Assembly (NCBI RefSeq): GCF_003965815.1
Contig: NZ_RXOE01000002.1
Location: 1,302,001 to 1,366,000, forward strand
DNA: 64,000 bases
Direction: 5' to 3'
Source of the DNA: Variovorax gossypii
Lineage (GTDB): Bacteria > Pseudomonadota > Gammaproteobacteria > Burkholderiales > Burkholderiaceae_C
How positions within the stretch are numbered: position 1 is the first letter of the stretch; every line of letters begins with the position of its first letter. A program made the translations under genes and the position numbers. The notes below the pieces were generated by a model. It was not told the origin of the DNA. It worked only from the letters and a program-made list of their open reading frames with translations, and did no database searches. Below are positions 48,404 through 57,397 of the stretch, one piece after another.

Positions 48404-49546
48404 TCAGGCCGGTTGCTGCATGGCAGCTCTGTACCACTCGTGGAACTGCTGCATGCCGTCTTCCATCGGGCTCTGGTAGGGGCCGGTCTCGTTGTCGCCG
48501 CGCAGCATCAGCGCGCGGCGGCCGGCGTCCATGCGCTCGGCGATCTCGTCGTCTTCCACGCAGGTTTCCATGTAGGCGGCCTGCTGGGCCTCGACGAACT
48601 CGCGCTCGAAGGCGACGATTTCCTCGGGGTAGAAGAACTCGACCATGTTGAGCGTCTTCGTCGGGCTCACGGGGTGCAGGGTCGACACCGTGAGCACGTG
48701 CGGATACCACTCGACCATCACGTGCGGGTAGTAGGTCAGCCAGATGGCGCCGTACTTCGGCGGCTTGCCCTCGCGGTACTTGAGCAGCTGCTCCTGCCAC
48801 TTCTGGTAGACCGGGCTGCCCGCGCGGCCCAGGCGGTTGGCCACGCCCACCGTCTGCACCGAATAGCGGGGCTTGAACTCCCAGCGCAGGTCGTCGCAGG
48901 TGACGAAGCTGCCCAGGCCCGGGTGGAACGGGCCGACGTGGTAGTCCTCGAGGTAGACCTCGATGAAGGTCTTCCAGTTGTAGTTGCACTCGTGCAGCTC
49001 GACGCGGTCGAGCGCGTAGCCGCTGAAATCCAGGTCGGCCTGCGGGCCGAGGCCCGCCATGTCGGCCGCCACGTCGGGGCCGGAGCCGTCGACGTTCTTC
49101 TCGAACAGAAGGCCGTTCCATTCGGTCAGCGGATAGTTGTGCAGGTTCAGGCAGGGGTCCTGCTCGAAGTGGGGGGCGCCGATCAGCGTGCCGGTGGTGC
49201 GCGGGTCGCTCGCGGCGTAGGTCCAGCGGTGCAGAGGGCAGACGATGTTGCCGCCCGACTGGCTTTCGAGCTGGCCGCGGCCCTGCAGGATGAGGGCCTG
49301 GCGGTGGCGGCAGACGTTGGAGATCAGCTCCACGCCCTTGGGCGTGTGGACGAGCGCACGGCCCTGGTGCTCCTGGGGCAGGGTGTGGAAGTCGCCCATT
49401 TCGGGCACGGCCAGGCGATGGCCGACATAGCGGGGCCCTCGCGAGAAAAGGTTCTGCATTTCGCGGGCATAGAGCGCCTCGTCGAAATACGCGGAAACTG
49501 GAAGTTGGCTCGCGGCCTGCTGCAGTTGAAGACTTAAATCAGACAT
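48404..49546 (-). CDS. Rieske non-heme iron oxygenase, alpha-subunit type
   Basis: A protein of 380 residues from ATG 49546; the open frame extends upstream but the conserved sequence begins here. The Rieske centre is CRHRQ...CPLHRW (C-x-H and C-x2-H, about 78-105). The catalytic domain has NWKTFIEVYLEDYHVGPFHPGL, giving the mononuclear iron ligands H-x4-H with an Asp later, as in ring-hydroxylating or demethylating oxygenases. No ferredoxin or reductase gene is adjacent. The substrate is unknown. It is monocistronic, with its own terminator, and divergent from xseB across 266 bases that contain no other gene. Confidence 0.9.
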   Translation of the reverse strand: MSDLSLQLQQAASQLPVSAYFDEALYAREMQNLFSRGPRYVGHRLAVPEMGDFHTLPQEHQGRALVHTPKGVELISNVCRHRQALILQGRGQLESQSGGNIVCPLHRWTYAASDPRTTGTLIGAPHFEQDPCLNLHNYPLTEWNGLLFEKNVDGSGPDVAADMAGLGPQADLDFSGYALDRVELHECNYNWKTFIEVYLEDYHVGPFHPGLGSFVTCDDLRWEFKPRYSVQTVGVANRLGRAGSPVYQKWQEQLLKYREGKPPKYGAIWLTYYPHVMVEWYPHVLTVSTLHPVSPTKTLNMVEFFYPEEIVAFEREFVEAQQAAYMETCVEDDEIAERMDAGRRALMLRGDNETGPYQSPMEDGMQQFHEWYRAAMQQPA

Positions 49547-49812
49547 GGAGGACCTGACCAAGCTCCCCACAGGGAGAAAAGGAAGAAAAGAACGGAAGGC
49601 GCCGCCATGAGGATTCGGCGGCCCGGAGCAGTGTTGAACGTCGTCAACGAGAGAAGTTCGCATTGTACCCGGGGCCATTTTTTCGCCCCCCGGGGCTTCC
49701 CGCGCCGTTTCGCAATGTGCGATCAGCCTCCGCGAGGGCAGGGGGGCGGCCCGCCCGCCATTTGTTCCGGTCCCGGTCCTAAAATGCCCCGTTTCACCCA
49801 CGTTTCGCTTGC

Positions 49813-50079
49813 ATGCCCAAGGTGCCCCCTCCTTCCTCGTCCAGCCCGGCGGCAACGCCCGACACGGGTCCGCTGCCTGCCAGTTACGAAGCCGGGCTTC
49901 AGGAACTGGAGCAATTGGTTGCGGAACTCGAATCGGGCCAGTTGCCCCTGGACCAGTTGCTCGTGAGCTACCAGCGCGGCGCGGCGCTGCTCGCCTTCTG
50001 CCGCGACAAGCTGCAGGCGGTCGAAGACCAGATCAAGGTGCTCGATTCGGGCAGCCTCAAGGTCTGGACGCCTGAATGA
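49813..50079 (+). CDS. xseB: Exodeoxyribonuclease VII small subunit
   Basis: A protein of 88 residues: an unstructured Pro/Ser-rich start, then the helical XseB core ([39 protein letters not shown]). It partners XseA in degrading single-stranded DNA in the cytoplasm. A TAAAAT at 49780 may be its -10 element, without a convincing -35. It overlaps ispA by ATGA, the common xseB-ispA-dxs arrangement of proteobacteria. Confidence 0.93.
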   Translation: MPKVPPPSSSSPAATPDTGPLPASYEAGLQELEQLVAELESGQLPLDQLLVSYQRGAALLAFCRDKLQAVEDQIKVLDSGSLKVWTPE

Positions 50080-50996
50080 GCGCCGCCACGTTGAATTCCG
50101 GCCACTGGGACGCCCGCACGCTCGCCGGCTGGAGCGAGCCCCACCTGGCGAACGTCGAATCGGCGCTGTCGCGCTGGGTCGGCGTCGATGCCCCGGTGCT
50201 CCTGGGCGACGCCATGCGCTATGCCGTGCTCGACGGCGGCAAGCGACTGCGGCCCCTGCTGGTGCTGGCTGCCAGCGAGGCCGTCGGCGGCAACCAGGCT
50301 GCCGCCCTGCGCGCGGCCTGCGCCACCGAGCTGATCCACGCCTATTCGCTGGTGCACGACGACCTGCCGTGCATGGACAACGACGTGCTGCGCCGCGGCA
50401 AGCCCACGGTGCACGTGAAGTTCGGCGAGGCCGACGCCCTGCTGGCCGGCGACGCGCTGCAGGCCCTGGCCTTCGAGCTGCTGACACCCGAGGGCGACGA
50501 GATTCCCACCGCCACCCAGGCCCAGCTGTGCCGCCTGCTCGCGCGCGCCGCCGGCAGCCAGGGCATGGCCGGCGGCCAGGCCATCGATCTGGCCAGCGTC
50601 GGCGTCGCGTTGAACGAAGCGCAGTTGCGCGAAATGCACCGCCTGAAGACCGGCGCGCTGCTGCAGGGCAGCGTCGAGATGGGCGCCGCCTGCGGCACGG
50701 TGAGTGCTACGGCGCTGGCCGCGCTGCGCGACTACGGCGCGGCCATCGGCCTCGCGTTCCAGGTGGTCGACGACATCCTCGACGTCACGGCCGATTCGCA
50801 GACCCTGGGCAAGACCGCCGGCAAGGACGCCGCGGCCGACAAGCCCACCTACGTGTCGCTGCTCGGCCTCGACGGCGCCCGCGCCCAGGCCCGCCAGCTG
50901 CTGGCCGACGCGCTCGCCGCGCTCGAACGTAGCGGCCTGGCTGACACCGCCGCGTTGCGCGCGTTGGCCCACATGGTGGTCGACCGCGACCGCTGA
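50076..50996 (+). CDS. ispA: Farnesyl diphosphate synthase (polyprenyl synthetase)
   Basis: A protein of 306 residues with both Asp-rich motifs: [13 protein letters not shown] near 96 and SARM DDILD near 232. It also has GGKRLRP near 49 for pyrophosphate binding. It condenses isopentenyl diphosphate with dimethylallyl and geranyl diphosphate to give farnesyl diphosphate for quinones and undecaprenyl carriers. It sits between xseB and dxs, with 21 bases to the latter. Confidence 0.95.
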   Translation: MSAATLNSGHWDARTLAGWSEPHLANVESALSRWVGVDAPVLLGDAMRYAVLDGGKRLRPLLVLAASEAVGGNQAAALRAACATELIHAYSLVHDDLPCMDNDVLRRGKPTVHVKFGEADALLAGDALQALAFELLTPEGDEIPTATQAQLCRLLARAAGSQGMAGGQAIDLASVGVALNEAQLREMHRLKTGALLQGSVEMGAACGTVSATALAALRDYGAAIGLAFQVVDDILDVTADSQTLGKTAGKDAAADKPTYVSLLGLDGARAQARQLLADALAALERSGLADTAALRALAHMVVDRDR

Positions 50997-51017
50997 GCAA
51001 AGAACAAACCTTCCCCC

Positions 51018-52889
51018 ATGGCTGCACCGCTGCTTCCCACACTCCACGACCCTTCGCCCATCCGCAAATACGACCGGGCCCAGCTGCGCCAGCTGTCCGA
51101 CGAGGTGCGCGCCTGCGTGCTCGACAACGTCTCCCGCACCGGCGGCCACCTGAGTTCCAACCTGGGCACCGTCGAGCTGACGGTCGCGCTGCACCACGTC
51201 TTCAACACGCCGCACGACCGGCTGGTGTGGGACGTGGGCCACCAGACCTATCCGCACAAGATCCTCACGGGCCGGCGCGAGCGCATGCCCACGCTGCGCC
51301 AGATCGGCGGCATCTCGGGCTTTCCGCAGCGCACCGAGAGCGAGTACGACACCTTCGGCACCGCCCACTCGTCGACCAGCATCTCGGCGGCGCTGGGCAT
51401 GGCCATGGCCGCCAAGCAGAAGGGCGAGGACCGCTACACCGTGGCCATCATCGGCGACGGCGCGCTCACGGCCGGCATGGCCTTCGAGGCGCTGAACAAC
51501 GCGGGCGTGTGCGACTGCAAGCTGCTCGTGATCCTGAACGACAACGACATGTCGATCAGCCCGCCGGTGGGCGCGCTCAACCGCTATCTCGCGCAGCTGA
51601 TGAGCGGCAACTTCTACGCCGCCGCCAAGAACGTCGGCAAGAGCGTGCTGCGCAACGCGCCGCCACTGTTCGAGCTGGCCAAGCGGCTGGAGCAGCATGC
51701 CAAGGGCATGGTCGTGCCGGCCACGCTGTTCGAGCAGTTCGGCTTCAACTACGTCGGCCCGATCGACGGCCACGACCTCGACTCGCTGGTGCCCACGCTC
51801 GAGAACCTCAAGCACCTCGACGGCCCGCAGTTCCTGCATGTGGTCACGAAGAAGGGGCAGGGCTACAAGCTGGCCGAGGCCGATCCGGTGGCCTACCACG
51901 GCCCGGGCAAGTTCGATCCGCAGGTGGGGCTGGTCAAGCCGGCCTCGGCGCCCAAGCAGACCTTCACGCAGGTGTTCGGCCAGTGGCTGTGCGACACCGC
52001 CGCCGCAGACGGCCGTCTCGTCGGCATCACGCCCGCGATGCGCGAGGGCTCGGGCCTCGTCGAGTTCGAGAAGCGCTTCCCCGATCGCTACTACGACGTC
52101 GGCATCGCCGAGCAGCATGCCGTGACCTTCGCCGCCGGCCTGGCCTGCGAGGGGCTGAAACCGGTGGTCGCGATCTATTCGACCTTCCTGCAGCGCGCCT
52201 ACGACCAGCTGATCCACGACGTCGCCATCCAGAACCTGCCGGTGGTGTTCGCGCTCGATCGCGCGGGCCTCGTGGGTGCCGATGGCGCGACGCACGCGGG
52301 CGCTTACGACATCCCGTTCCTGCGCTGCATCCCGAACATGAGCATCGCGTGTCCCGCCGACGAGCGCGAAACCCGCCAGTTGCTGACCAGCGCCTACGAG
52401 CAGAACCATCCCGTGGCCGTGCGCTATCCGCGCGGCTCGGGCGCCGGCGTCGCGCCGCACCTCACGCTCGACGCGCTGCCGTTCGGCAAGGGCGAGATCC
52501 GCCGCGAGGGCCAGCGCATCGCCATCCTGGCCTTCGGCACGCTGCTGTACCCGGCTCTCACGGCAGCGGAGTCGCTAGACGCCACGGTGGTGAACATGCG
52601 CTGGGCCAAGCCGCTCGACGTCGAGCTGCTGCTGAAGGTGGCGGGCACGCACGATGCCATCGTCACGCTGGAAGAGGGCGCGCTCATGGGCGGCGCGGGC
52701 AGCGCGGTGCTCGAGGCGCTGCAGGCGGCCGGCGTGCAGAAGCCGGTGCTGCAGCTGGGCCTGCCCGACCGCTTCATCGAGCATGGCGATCCGGCGAAGC
52801 TGCTCTCATCGATCGGGCTGGACGCGATCGGCATCGAGGCGTCGATCCGTGAGCGCTTCGTTCGCGGCAGCAGCAACAGCGCAGGGTAA
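51018..52889 (+). CDS. dxs: 1-deoxy-D-xylulose-5-phosphate synthase
   Basis: A protein of 623 residues, full length. The thiamine-diphosphate motif runs from [18 protein letters not shown] to NDND (about 151-178), and the transketolase-type pyrimidine domain has [18 protein letters not shown] near 360. It condenses pyruvate and glyceraldehyde 3-phosphate, the first step of the MEP isoprenoid pathway, and feeds IspA. The gene is followed by a strong terminator. Confidence 0.96.
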   Translation: MAAPLLPTLHDPSPIRKYDRAQLRQLSDEVRACVLDNVSRTGGHLSSNLGTVELTVALHHVFNTPHDRLVWDVGHQTYPHKILTGRRERMPTLRQIGGISGFPQRTESEYDTFGTAHSSTSISAALGMAMAAKQKGEDRYTVAIIGDGALTAGMAFEALNNAGVCDCKLLVILNDNDMSISPPVGALNRYLAQLMSGNFYAAAKNVGKSVLRNAPPLFELAKRLEQHAKGMVVPATLFEQFGFNYVGPIDGHDLDSLVPTLENLKHLDGPQFLHVVTKKGQGYKLAEADPVAYHGPGKFDPQVGLVKPASAPKQTFTQVFGQWLCDTAAADGRLVGITPAMREGSGLVEFEKRFPDRYYDVGIAEQHAVTFAAGLACEGLKPVVAIYSTFLQRAYDQLIHDVAIQNLPVVFALDRAGLVGADGATHAGAYDIPFLRCIPNMSIACPADERETRQLLTSAYEQNHPVAVRYPRGSGAGVAPHLTLDALPFGKGEIRREGQRIAILAFGTLLYPALTAAESLDATVVNMRWAKPLDVELLLKVAGTHDAIVTLEEGALMGGAGSAVLEALQAAGVQKPVLQLGLPDRFIEHGDPAKLLSSIGLDAIGIEASIRERFVRGSSNSAG

Positions 52890-52928
52890 ACCCGCCCCGG
52901 GGCGTGTAAGCGCGTTTTTACAATCCCC

Positions 52929-52979
52929 GGGACTTACACAAAAGTCCCCAACGCGGTCACAAGCCGCGTTTCGTTTTTT
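52929..52979 (+). terminator. Tandem hairpins with intrinsic terminator after dxs
   Basis: Two adjacent hairpins. The first has stem GGGACT/AGTCCC (52929-52948). The second has stem AACGCGG/CCGCGTT with a 7-base loop (52950-52970), followed by TCGTTTTTT. The second is a textbook intrinsic terminator that should end the xseB-ispA-dxs transcript 24 bases before the dctP start. Confidence 0.85.
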
Positions 52980-53002
52980 CAAAGAACTCGGAGAGCTATC
53001 TA

Positions 53003-54082
53003 ATGGATCGTCGTTCCCTCATCAAAAACGCCGGCATCGCGGGCGTTCTGGCTGCCGGCATCGCCCCCGCGGTTCACGCGCAAGCCACCGTTCGCTGGCG
53101 CCTGGCGTCGAGTTTTCCCAAGTCGCTGGACACCATCTTCGGCACCGCGGAGGTGTTCTCGAAGAGCGTCAGCGACATGACGGGCGGCAAGTTCCAGATT
53201 TCCGTGCATGCCGGTGGCGAGCTGATGCCCGCGTTCGGCGTGGTCGACGGCGTGCAGAACGCCTCGGTCGAAATGGCCCACACGGCTCCGTACTACTTCT
53301 ACGGCAAGGACCCGACCTTCTGCCTGGGCTGCGCGGTGCCCTTCGGCATGAACACCCGCCAGCAGAACGCCTGGATGTACGAAGGCAACGGCCTGAAGCT
53401 GATGCGCGCCTTCTACGCCAAGTACAACATCATCAACCTGCCGGGCGGCAACACCGGCGCCCAGATGGGCGGCTGGTTCCGCAAGGAAATCAAGTCGGTC
53501 GCCGACCTGAAGGGCCTGAAGTTCCGCACCAACCCGTTCGCCGGCAAGGTGCTCGAGCCCTTCGGCGTGATCCCGCAATCCATTCCCGGCGCCGACCTGT
53601 ACCCCGCGCTCGAGAAGGGCACGCTGGACGGCCTGGAATGGGTCGGCCCGTACGACGACCAGAAGCTGGGCTTCAACAAGATCGCCCCGTTCTACTACTA
53701 CCCCGGCTGGTGGGAAGGCGGCCCCGAGCTGGACTTCTACATCAACACCAAGGCATGGGAAGGCCTGTCGGCCGAGTACAAGGCCATCGTCGAGGCGGCT
53801 GCCTCGCACGCCAACATCACGATGACGGCCAAGTACGACTCCAAGAACCCGATCGCGCTGAAGCAGCTCGTCGGCTCGGGCACCAAGCTGCGCCCGTTCT
53901 CGCAGGACGTGATGAACGCCGCCTTCAAGTCGGCCCAGCAGATCTACTCGGACCTGAACAACACCAACCCCGAGTGGAAGAAGATCTACGGCGACTGGTC
54001 GAAATTCCTGGCCGACCAGAACGCCTGGTTCCGCTACACCGAAGGTACCTTCGACCGCTTCATGCAGCAGCAGAAGCTGTAG
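53003..54082 (+). CDS. dctP: TRAP transporter substrate-binding protein, DctP family
   Basis: A protein of 359 residues. The N-terminus DRRSLIKNAGIAGVLAAGIAPAVHA is a twin-arginine-like signal with cleavage near 28. The mature part has the DctP fold: WRLASSFPKSLDTIFG, GGELMPAFGVVDGVQ, the dimer/ligand block FRTNPFAGKVLEPFG and LEKGTLDGLEWVGPYDD. This subgroup often binds alpha-keto acids or lactate; the ligand here is unknown. GGAGAG lies 9-14 bases before the ATG. Its likely membrane partners, DctQ and DctM, lie 1 kb away on the opposite strand. Confidence 0.92.
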   Translation: MDRRSLIKNAGIAGVLAAGIAPAVHAQATVRWRLASSFPKSLDTIFGTAEVFSKSVSDMTGGKFQISVHAGGELMPAFGVVDGVQNASVEMAHTAPYYFYGKDPTFCLGCAVPFGMNTRQQNAWMYEGNGLKLMRAFYAKYNIINLPGGNTGAQMGGWFRKEIKSVADLKGLKFRTNPFAGKVLEPFGVIPQSIPGADLYPALEKGTLDGLEWVGPYDDQKLGFNKIAPFYYYPGWWEGGPELDFYINTKAWEGLSAEYKAIVEAAASHANITMTAKYDSKNPIALKQLVGSGTKLRPFSQDVMNAAFKSAQQIYSDLNNTNPEWKKIYGDWSKFLADQNAWFRYTEGTFDRFMQQQKL

Positions 54083-54125
54083 GAGGCAGCGGCGCCTTCA
54101 CGGAGCCTCGTCTTGAACAGGATGG

Positions 54126-54157
54126 AAGCCCTGCCGGTATCGGCGGGGCTTTTTTTC
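54126..54157 (+). terminator. Strong rho-independent terminator after dctP
   Basis: An 11-pair stem AAGCCCTGCCG/CGGCGGGGCTT with loop GTAT (one G-U pair), followed by seven T. It isolates dctP as a single-gene transcript. Confidence 0.92.
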
Positions 54158-54194
54158 GTCGATGCTTCGCTCTCCAATCTCCAGAACTCTCCCG

Positions 54195-54542
54195 ATGCCC
54201 CGAATGCCGTCTTTCGCCGCGATGCTGTTCATGGCCATGCTCGCTTCGGGCGCCCAGGCCGCCGGCGGCACGGGTAGCTACACGCTGCCGTGGAACACGC
54301 CGGGCGAGGTGCTCGAATACCGCTCGTGCGGCTGCGGCGATTCGTGCTGGGTGGCCGAGCTGCGCAATGCGCGCACCAAGGCTTTGAAGGGGCGGCTGCG
54401 CTGCGACTGCGAGCGGCTCCACGCCACGGTGGGGCCGAAGGGCAAGGAGAGGGCGCAGGCGGCCAGTTGCCCGGCTGTCGGCGACGGTGTCGAAAAGCCG
54501 CGGGCCATCCGCGAAGCGATGGAGCGGCTGCTCCACCGATAA
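54195..54542 (+). CDS. Hypothetical secreted Cys-rich protein
   Basis: A protein of 115 residues from ATG 54195; an earlier in-frame ATG at 54162 falls in the tail of the dctP terminator and is less likely. It has a signal peptide (MPSFAAMLFMAMLASGAQA). The mature part is short with clustered cysteines (CGCGDSCW and CDCERL, plus one more), which could form disulfides or bind metal. I do not recognise the family. It is convergent with the next gene, 10 bases apart. Confidence 0.6.
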   Translation: MPRMPSFAAMLFMAMLASGAQAAGGTGSYTLPWNTPGEVLEYRSCGCGDSCWVAELRNARTKALKGRLRCDCERLHATVGPKGKERAQAASCPAVGDGVEKPRAIREAMERLLHR

Positions 54543-54552
54543 GGCGCTGCTG

Positions 54553-55074
54553 CTACGTCTGCGGCGGCGATGGCGGTATCGAGCGCTTCGCCACCTGCTC
54601 GCCGAAGGCGACGAGCACGCTTGCGTCGGCCGAGTGGAACCACGTCATGCCGCCGAAGCGCCGGCGCACCAGCAGGCGCGGCGCGATCACGCGCTCCAGC
54701 ATTCGGATGTGCACCAGCTTGAGCTGCGCCACTTCCTGCGCGCTCACGCGCTTGTCCCAGAGCCACGTCTGCACCAGCACGTCGCCTTCGAGCCGGGTGC
54801 GGCTGTAGACGATCCAGTAGCCGACCCACACCACGCACAGCGCCGCGATGCCCATCACCACCAGCGCACTGGCTGACCAGTCGGCCGTGCGCAGCGAGGG
54901 CAGGCTCCAGGCGGCGAAGACGAAGAGATCGATCACCAGCACCACCGCCAGCGTGCGCAGCAGCGGCGGGAAGGCGGGGCTTTCGATGATGGCCCCGGCT
55001 GCTTCGTCGCCGGGGCTGTTGTCGTTGTCTTGTTGTTTTGGTTTTTCAGCGGGGCCGCGGGCTTGGTCGCTCAC
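54553..55074 (-). CDS. Hypothetical membrane protein coupled to dctM
   Basis: A protein of 173 residues from a GTG that overlaps the dctM stop (GTGA). A hydrophilic N-terminus (1-38) is followed by two hydrophobic helices (about 39-60 and 68-92), then a soluble part with a bacterial PH-like look (YSRTRLEGDVLVQTWLW, VAQLKLVHIRML). The function is unknown. Coupling suggests it belongs with the TRAP transporter, though it is not a standard subunit. Confidence 0.7.
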   Translation of the reverse strand: MSDQARGPAEKPKQQDNDNSPGDEAAGAIIESPAFPPLLRTLAVVLVIDLFVFAAWSLPSLRTADWSASALVVMGIAALCVVWVGYWIVYSRTRLEGDVLVQTWLWDKRVSAQEVAQLKLVHIRMLERVIAPRLLVRRRFGGMTWFHSADASVLVAFGEQVAKRSIPPSPPQT

Positions 55075-56621
55075 GGCTTGGTGGCTTCACCGGAAGCCGG
55101 CGGCGCATCGGTGGACGGCGGCGGAGTGGAGGACTCGTCCTTCTTCTCGTTGCCGAACGGGTCTTCCATGTTCACGCCGTTGTTGTCGGGCGAGCTGGGC
55201 TGCTCTTCCACCGGCATGTCGAGGTTGACCTTGTCGATGTCGACGACCTTTTCCTTCTCGAGGAACACGGTGACCGTCTGCGGGAAGAAGATCACGATGG
55301 CCACCAGCAGCAGCTGCATCGCCACCCACGGCACGGCGCCCAGGTAGATGTCGCGCGACTCCACCTTCTTGGGTAGCGCCCCGTTCTTGAAGAGCGTGTC
55401 CGCTATGCCTCGCAAATAGAACAGCGCGAAGCCGAAGGGCGGGTGCATGAACGAGGTCTGCATGTTCACGCACAGCAGCACGCCGAACCACACCATGTCG
55501 ATGCCCAGCTTGTGGGCCACGGGGCCCAGCAGCGGCAGGATGATGAAGGCGATCTCGAAGAAGTCGAGGAAGAACGCGAGGAAGAACACGAAGATGTTCA
55601 CCGCGATCAGGAAGCCGACCTGGCCGCCGGGCAGGCCCGACAGCATGTGCTCGATCCACTTGGCGCCGTCCACGCCCTGGAACACCAGCGAGAACACGCG
55701 CGAGCCGATCAGGATGAACACCACCATGGCCGTCAGGCGCATGGTGCCTTCCATGGCATCCTTCAGCAGCTGCCAGTTCAGGCGGCGGTGGATCAGCGCG
55801 AGGACCAGCGAGCCCACCGCGCCCATGGCGCCGGCTTCGGTCGGGGTGGCGATGGCCTTGTCCATGAAGGGCAGGCCGCCCATCGAGCCGAGCACCGCGA
55901 AGATCAGGATGGCCGAGGGGATGATGCCGCGCAGGCACTTGCCCCACAGCGCCCAGCCGTTGAGCGTGCGCGCGCTGGCCGGCAGGCCCGGCACGAAGTG
56001 CGGGCGGATGCGCCCGACCATGAAGGTGTAGATCGCGAAGATCAGCACCTGCAGGATCGACGGACCCCAGGCGCCCTTGTACATCTGGCCGACGTCGGTG
56101 CCGAGCTGGTCGGCCATGACGATCAGCACCAGCGAGGGCGGCACCAGCTGCGTGATGGTGCCCGACGCGGCGAGCACGCCGGTCGAGTAGCGCATGTCGT
56201 AGCCGTAGCGCATCATGATCGGCAGCGAGATCATCGCCATCGCGATCACCTGGCCGGCCACCGTACCGGTGATGGCGCCGAGGATGAAGCCCACGATGAT
56301 CACCGAGTAGCCGAGGCCGCCGCGCACCGGGCCGAAGAGCTGGCCCATGGAGTCGAGCATGTCCTCGGCCAGCCCGCATTTCTCCAGTACGGCTCCCATC
56401 AATGTGAAGAACGGAATCGCGAGCAGCGTCTCGTTCGACAGGATGCCGAAGACGTTCAGCGGCAGGTTGGCCATGAAGCCGGCCGGGAACCAGCCCATCT
56501 CGATGGCGAAGAAACCGCAGATCAGGCCGAGGGCCGAGAGCGAAAACGCGACCGGGAAGCCGATCAGCATGATCACCACGAGCCCCGCGAACATGATCGG
56601 GGCGAAATTTTCCATGTGCAT
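55071..56621 (-). CDS. dctM: TRAP transporter large permease, DctM
   Basis: A protein of 516 residues with about 12-13 membrane helices. It shows FAGLVVIMLIGFPVAFSLSA at the start, GAITGTVAGQVIAMAMISLPIM, the PPSLVLIV segment and TPTEAGAMGAVG, all typical of DctM/SiaM. It couples sodium entry to solute uptake. The C-terminus has an extra charged, Pro/Ser-rich cytoplasmic or periplasmic tail (about 445-516) not usual for the family. ATG 56621 is chosen over 56615 because AGGATAAG stands upstream. Confidence 0.93.
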   Translation of the reverse strand: MHMENFAPIMFAGLVVIMLIGFPVAFSLSALGLICGFFAIEMGWFPAGFMANLPLNVFGILSNETLLAIPFFTLMGAVLEKCGLAEDMLDSMGQLFGPVRGGLGYSVIIVGFILGAITGTVAGQVIAMAMISLPIMMRYGYDMRYSTGVLAASGTITQLVPPSLVLIVMADQLGTDVGQMYKGAWGPSILQVLIFAIYTFMVGRIRPHFVPGLPASARTLNGWALWGKCLRGIIPSAILIFAVLGSMGGLPFMDKAIATPTEAGAMGAVGSLVLALIHRRLNWQLLKDAMEGTMRLTAMVVFILIGSRVFSLVFQGVDGAKWIEHMLSGLPGGQVGFLIAVNIFVFFLAFFLDFFEIAFIILPLLGPVAHKLGIDMVWFGVLLCVNMQTSFMHPPFGFALFYLRGIADTLFKNGALPKKVESRDIYLGAVPWVAMQLLLVAIVIFFPQTVTVFLEKEKVVDIDKVNLDMPVEEQPSSPDNNGVNMEDPFGNEKKDESSTPPPSTDAPPASGEATKP

Positions 56622-56683
56622 TTCTACTTATCCTGCGGTGCGGGAGAGGGCGATGGCGGAAGGCGCGCGAAGAACTGCGCCCG

Positions 56684-57223
56684 TCACTGCACCGGCTTCT
56701 CGTAGTGCGTGTCCATCTCGATCAGGCCGCGCAGGTAGGCGATGCGCTTGATGATTTCCGAGACGCCCTGCAGGAACATCGCCGCGAAGCCCACGGGCAT
56801 CAGCAGCGCAGCGGGCCAGCGGATGAGGCCGCCGATGTTGCCCGACATCTCTCCTGTGACCCACATGTTCCAGAAGAAGGGCCAGGTGAGGTAGGTGAAG
56901 AGGCCCATCACCGGCAGCAGGAAGAAGATGAGGCCGAAGAGGTCGACGTAGACCGGCCCGTAGCCCTTGAGCTTGCCGTAGATGATGTCCACGCGCACGT
57001 GCTCGTTGAAGCGCAGCACCACGGGGGCGCCCAGCATCACGGTGGCGGCGAACAGGTACCACTGGATCTCCAGCCAGGAGTTGCTGCTGAAGTCGAGCCC
57101 GTAGCGGATGAGTGCGTTGCCGGCCGAGATGAGCGATGCCGCGAGGACGGCGTAGCCGGCGATCTTGCCGAGTTTTTCGCTGATCCAGTCCATGCCGGTC
57201 GCGAACTTGAGGAATGCAGACAA
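56684..57223 (-). CDS. dctQ: TRAP transporter small permease, DctQ
   Basis: A protein of about 179 residues with four membrane helices: GKIAGYAVLAASLISAGNALI, the NSWLEIQWYLFAATVMLGAP block typical of DctQ, FFLLPVMGLFTY and LLMPVGFAAMFLQGVS. The start is uncertain. TTG 57223 has GGGAG about 8 bases upstream; ATG 57193 and GTG 57238 are alternatives. It lies 62 bases before dctM and forms the membrane part of the transporter with it. Confidence 0.85.
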   Translation of the reverse strand: MSAFLKFATGMDWISEKLGKIAGYAVLAASLISAGNALIRYGLDFSSNSWLEIQWYLFAATVMLGAPVVLRFNEHVRVDIIYGKLKGYGPVYVDLFGLIFFLLPVMGLFTYLTWPFFWNMWVTGEMSGNIGGLIRWPAALLMPVGFAAMFLQGVSEIIKRIAYLRGLIEMDTHYEKPVQ

Positions 57224-57397
57224 GGGGGTGTCTCCCACGAATCCCGATGATGGAGCGCCGGCCCCTGGTGGGGGCTGCGCAAAGCCCGCGATGTTACCCC
57301 GGTGAACCTTTGTATTGCCTTGCAACCTGGGGAGGGGTTTACCCGGAATGCGGGCCGGGCGGCCGGCGGGGCGGGTGGCCGGTCGCCATAATCTTCC

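Noticed and set aside
49762..49785. TTGTTC and TAAAAT as an xseB promoter
   Set aside because: The spacing is only 12 bases, too short for a sigma-70 promoter. TAAAAT alone is weak evidence.
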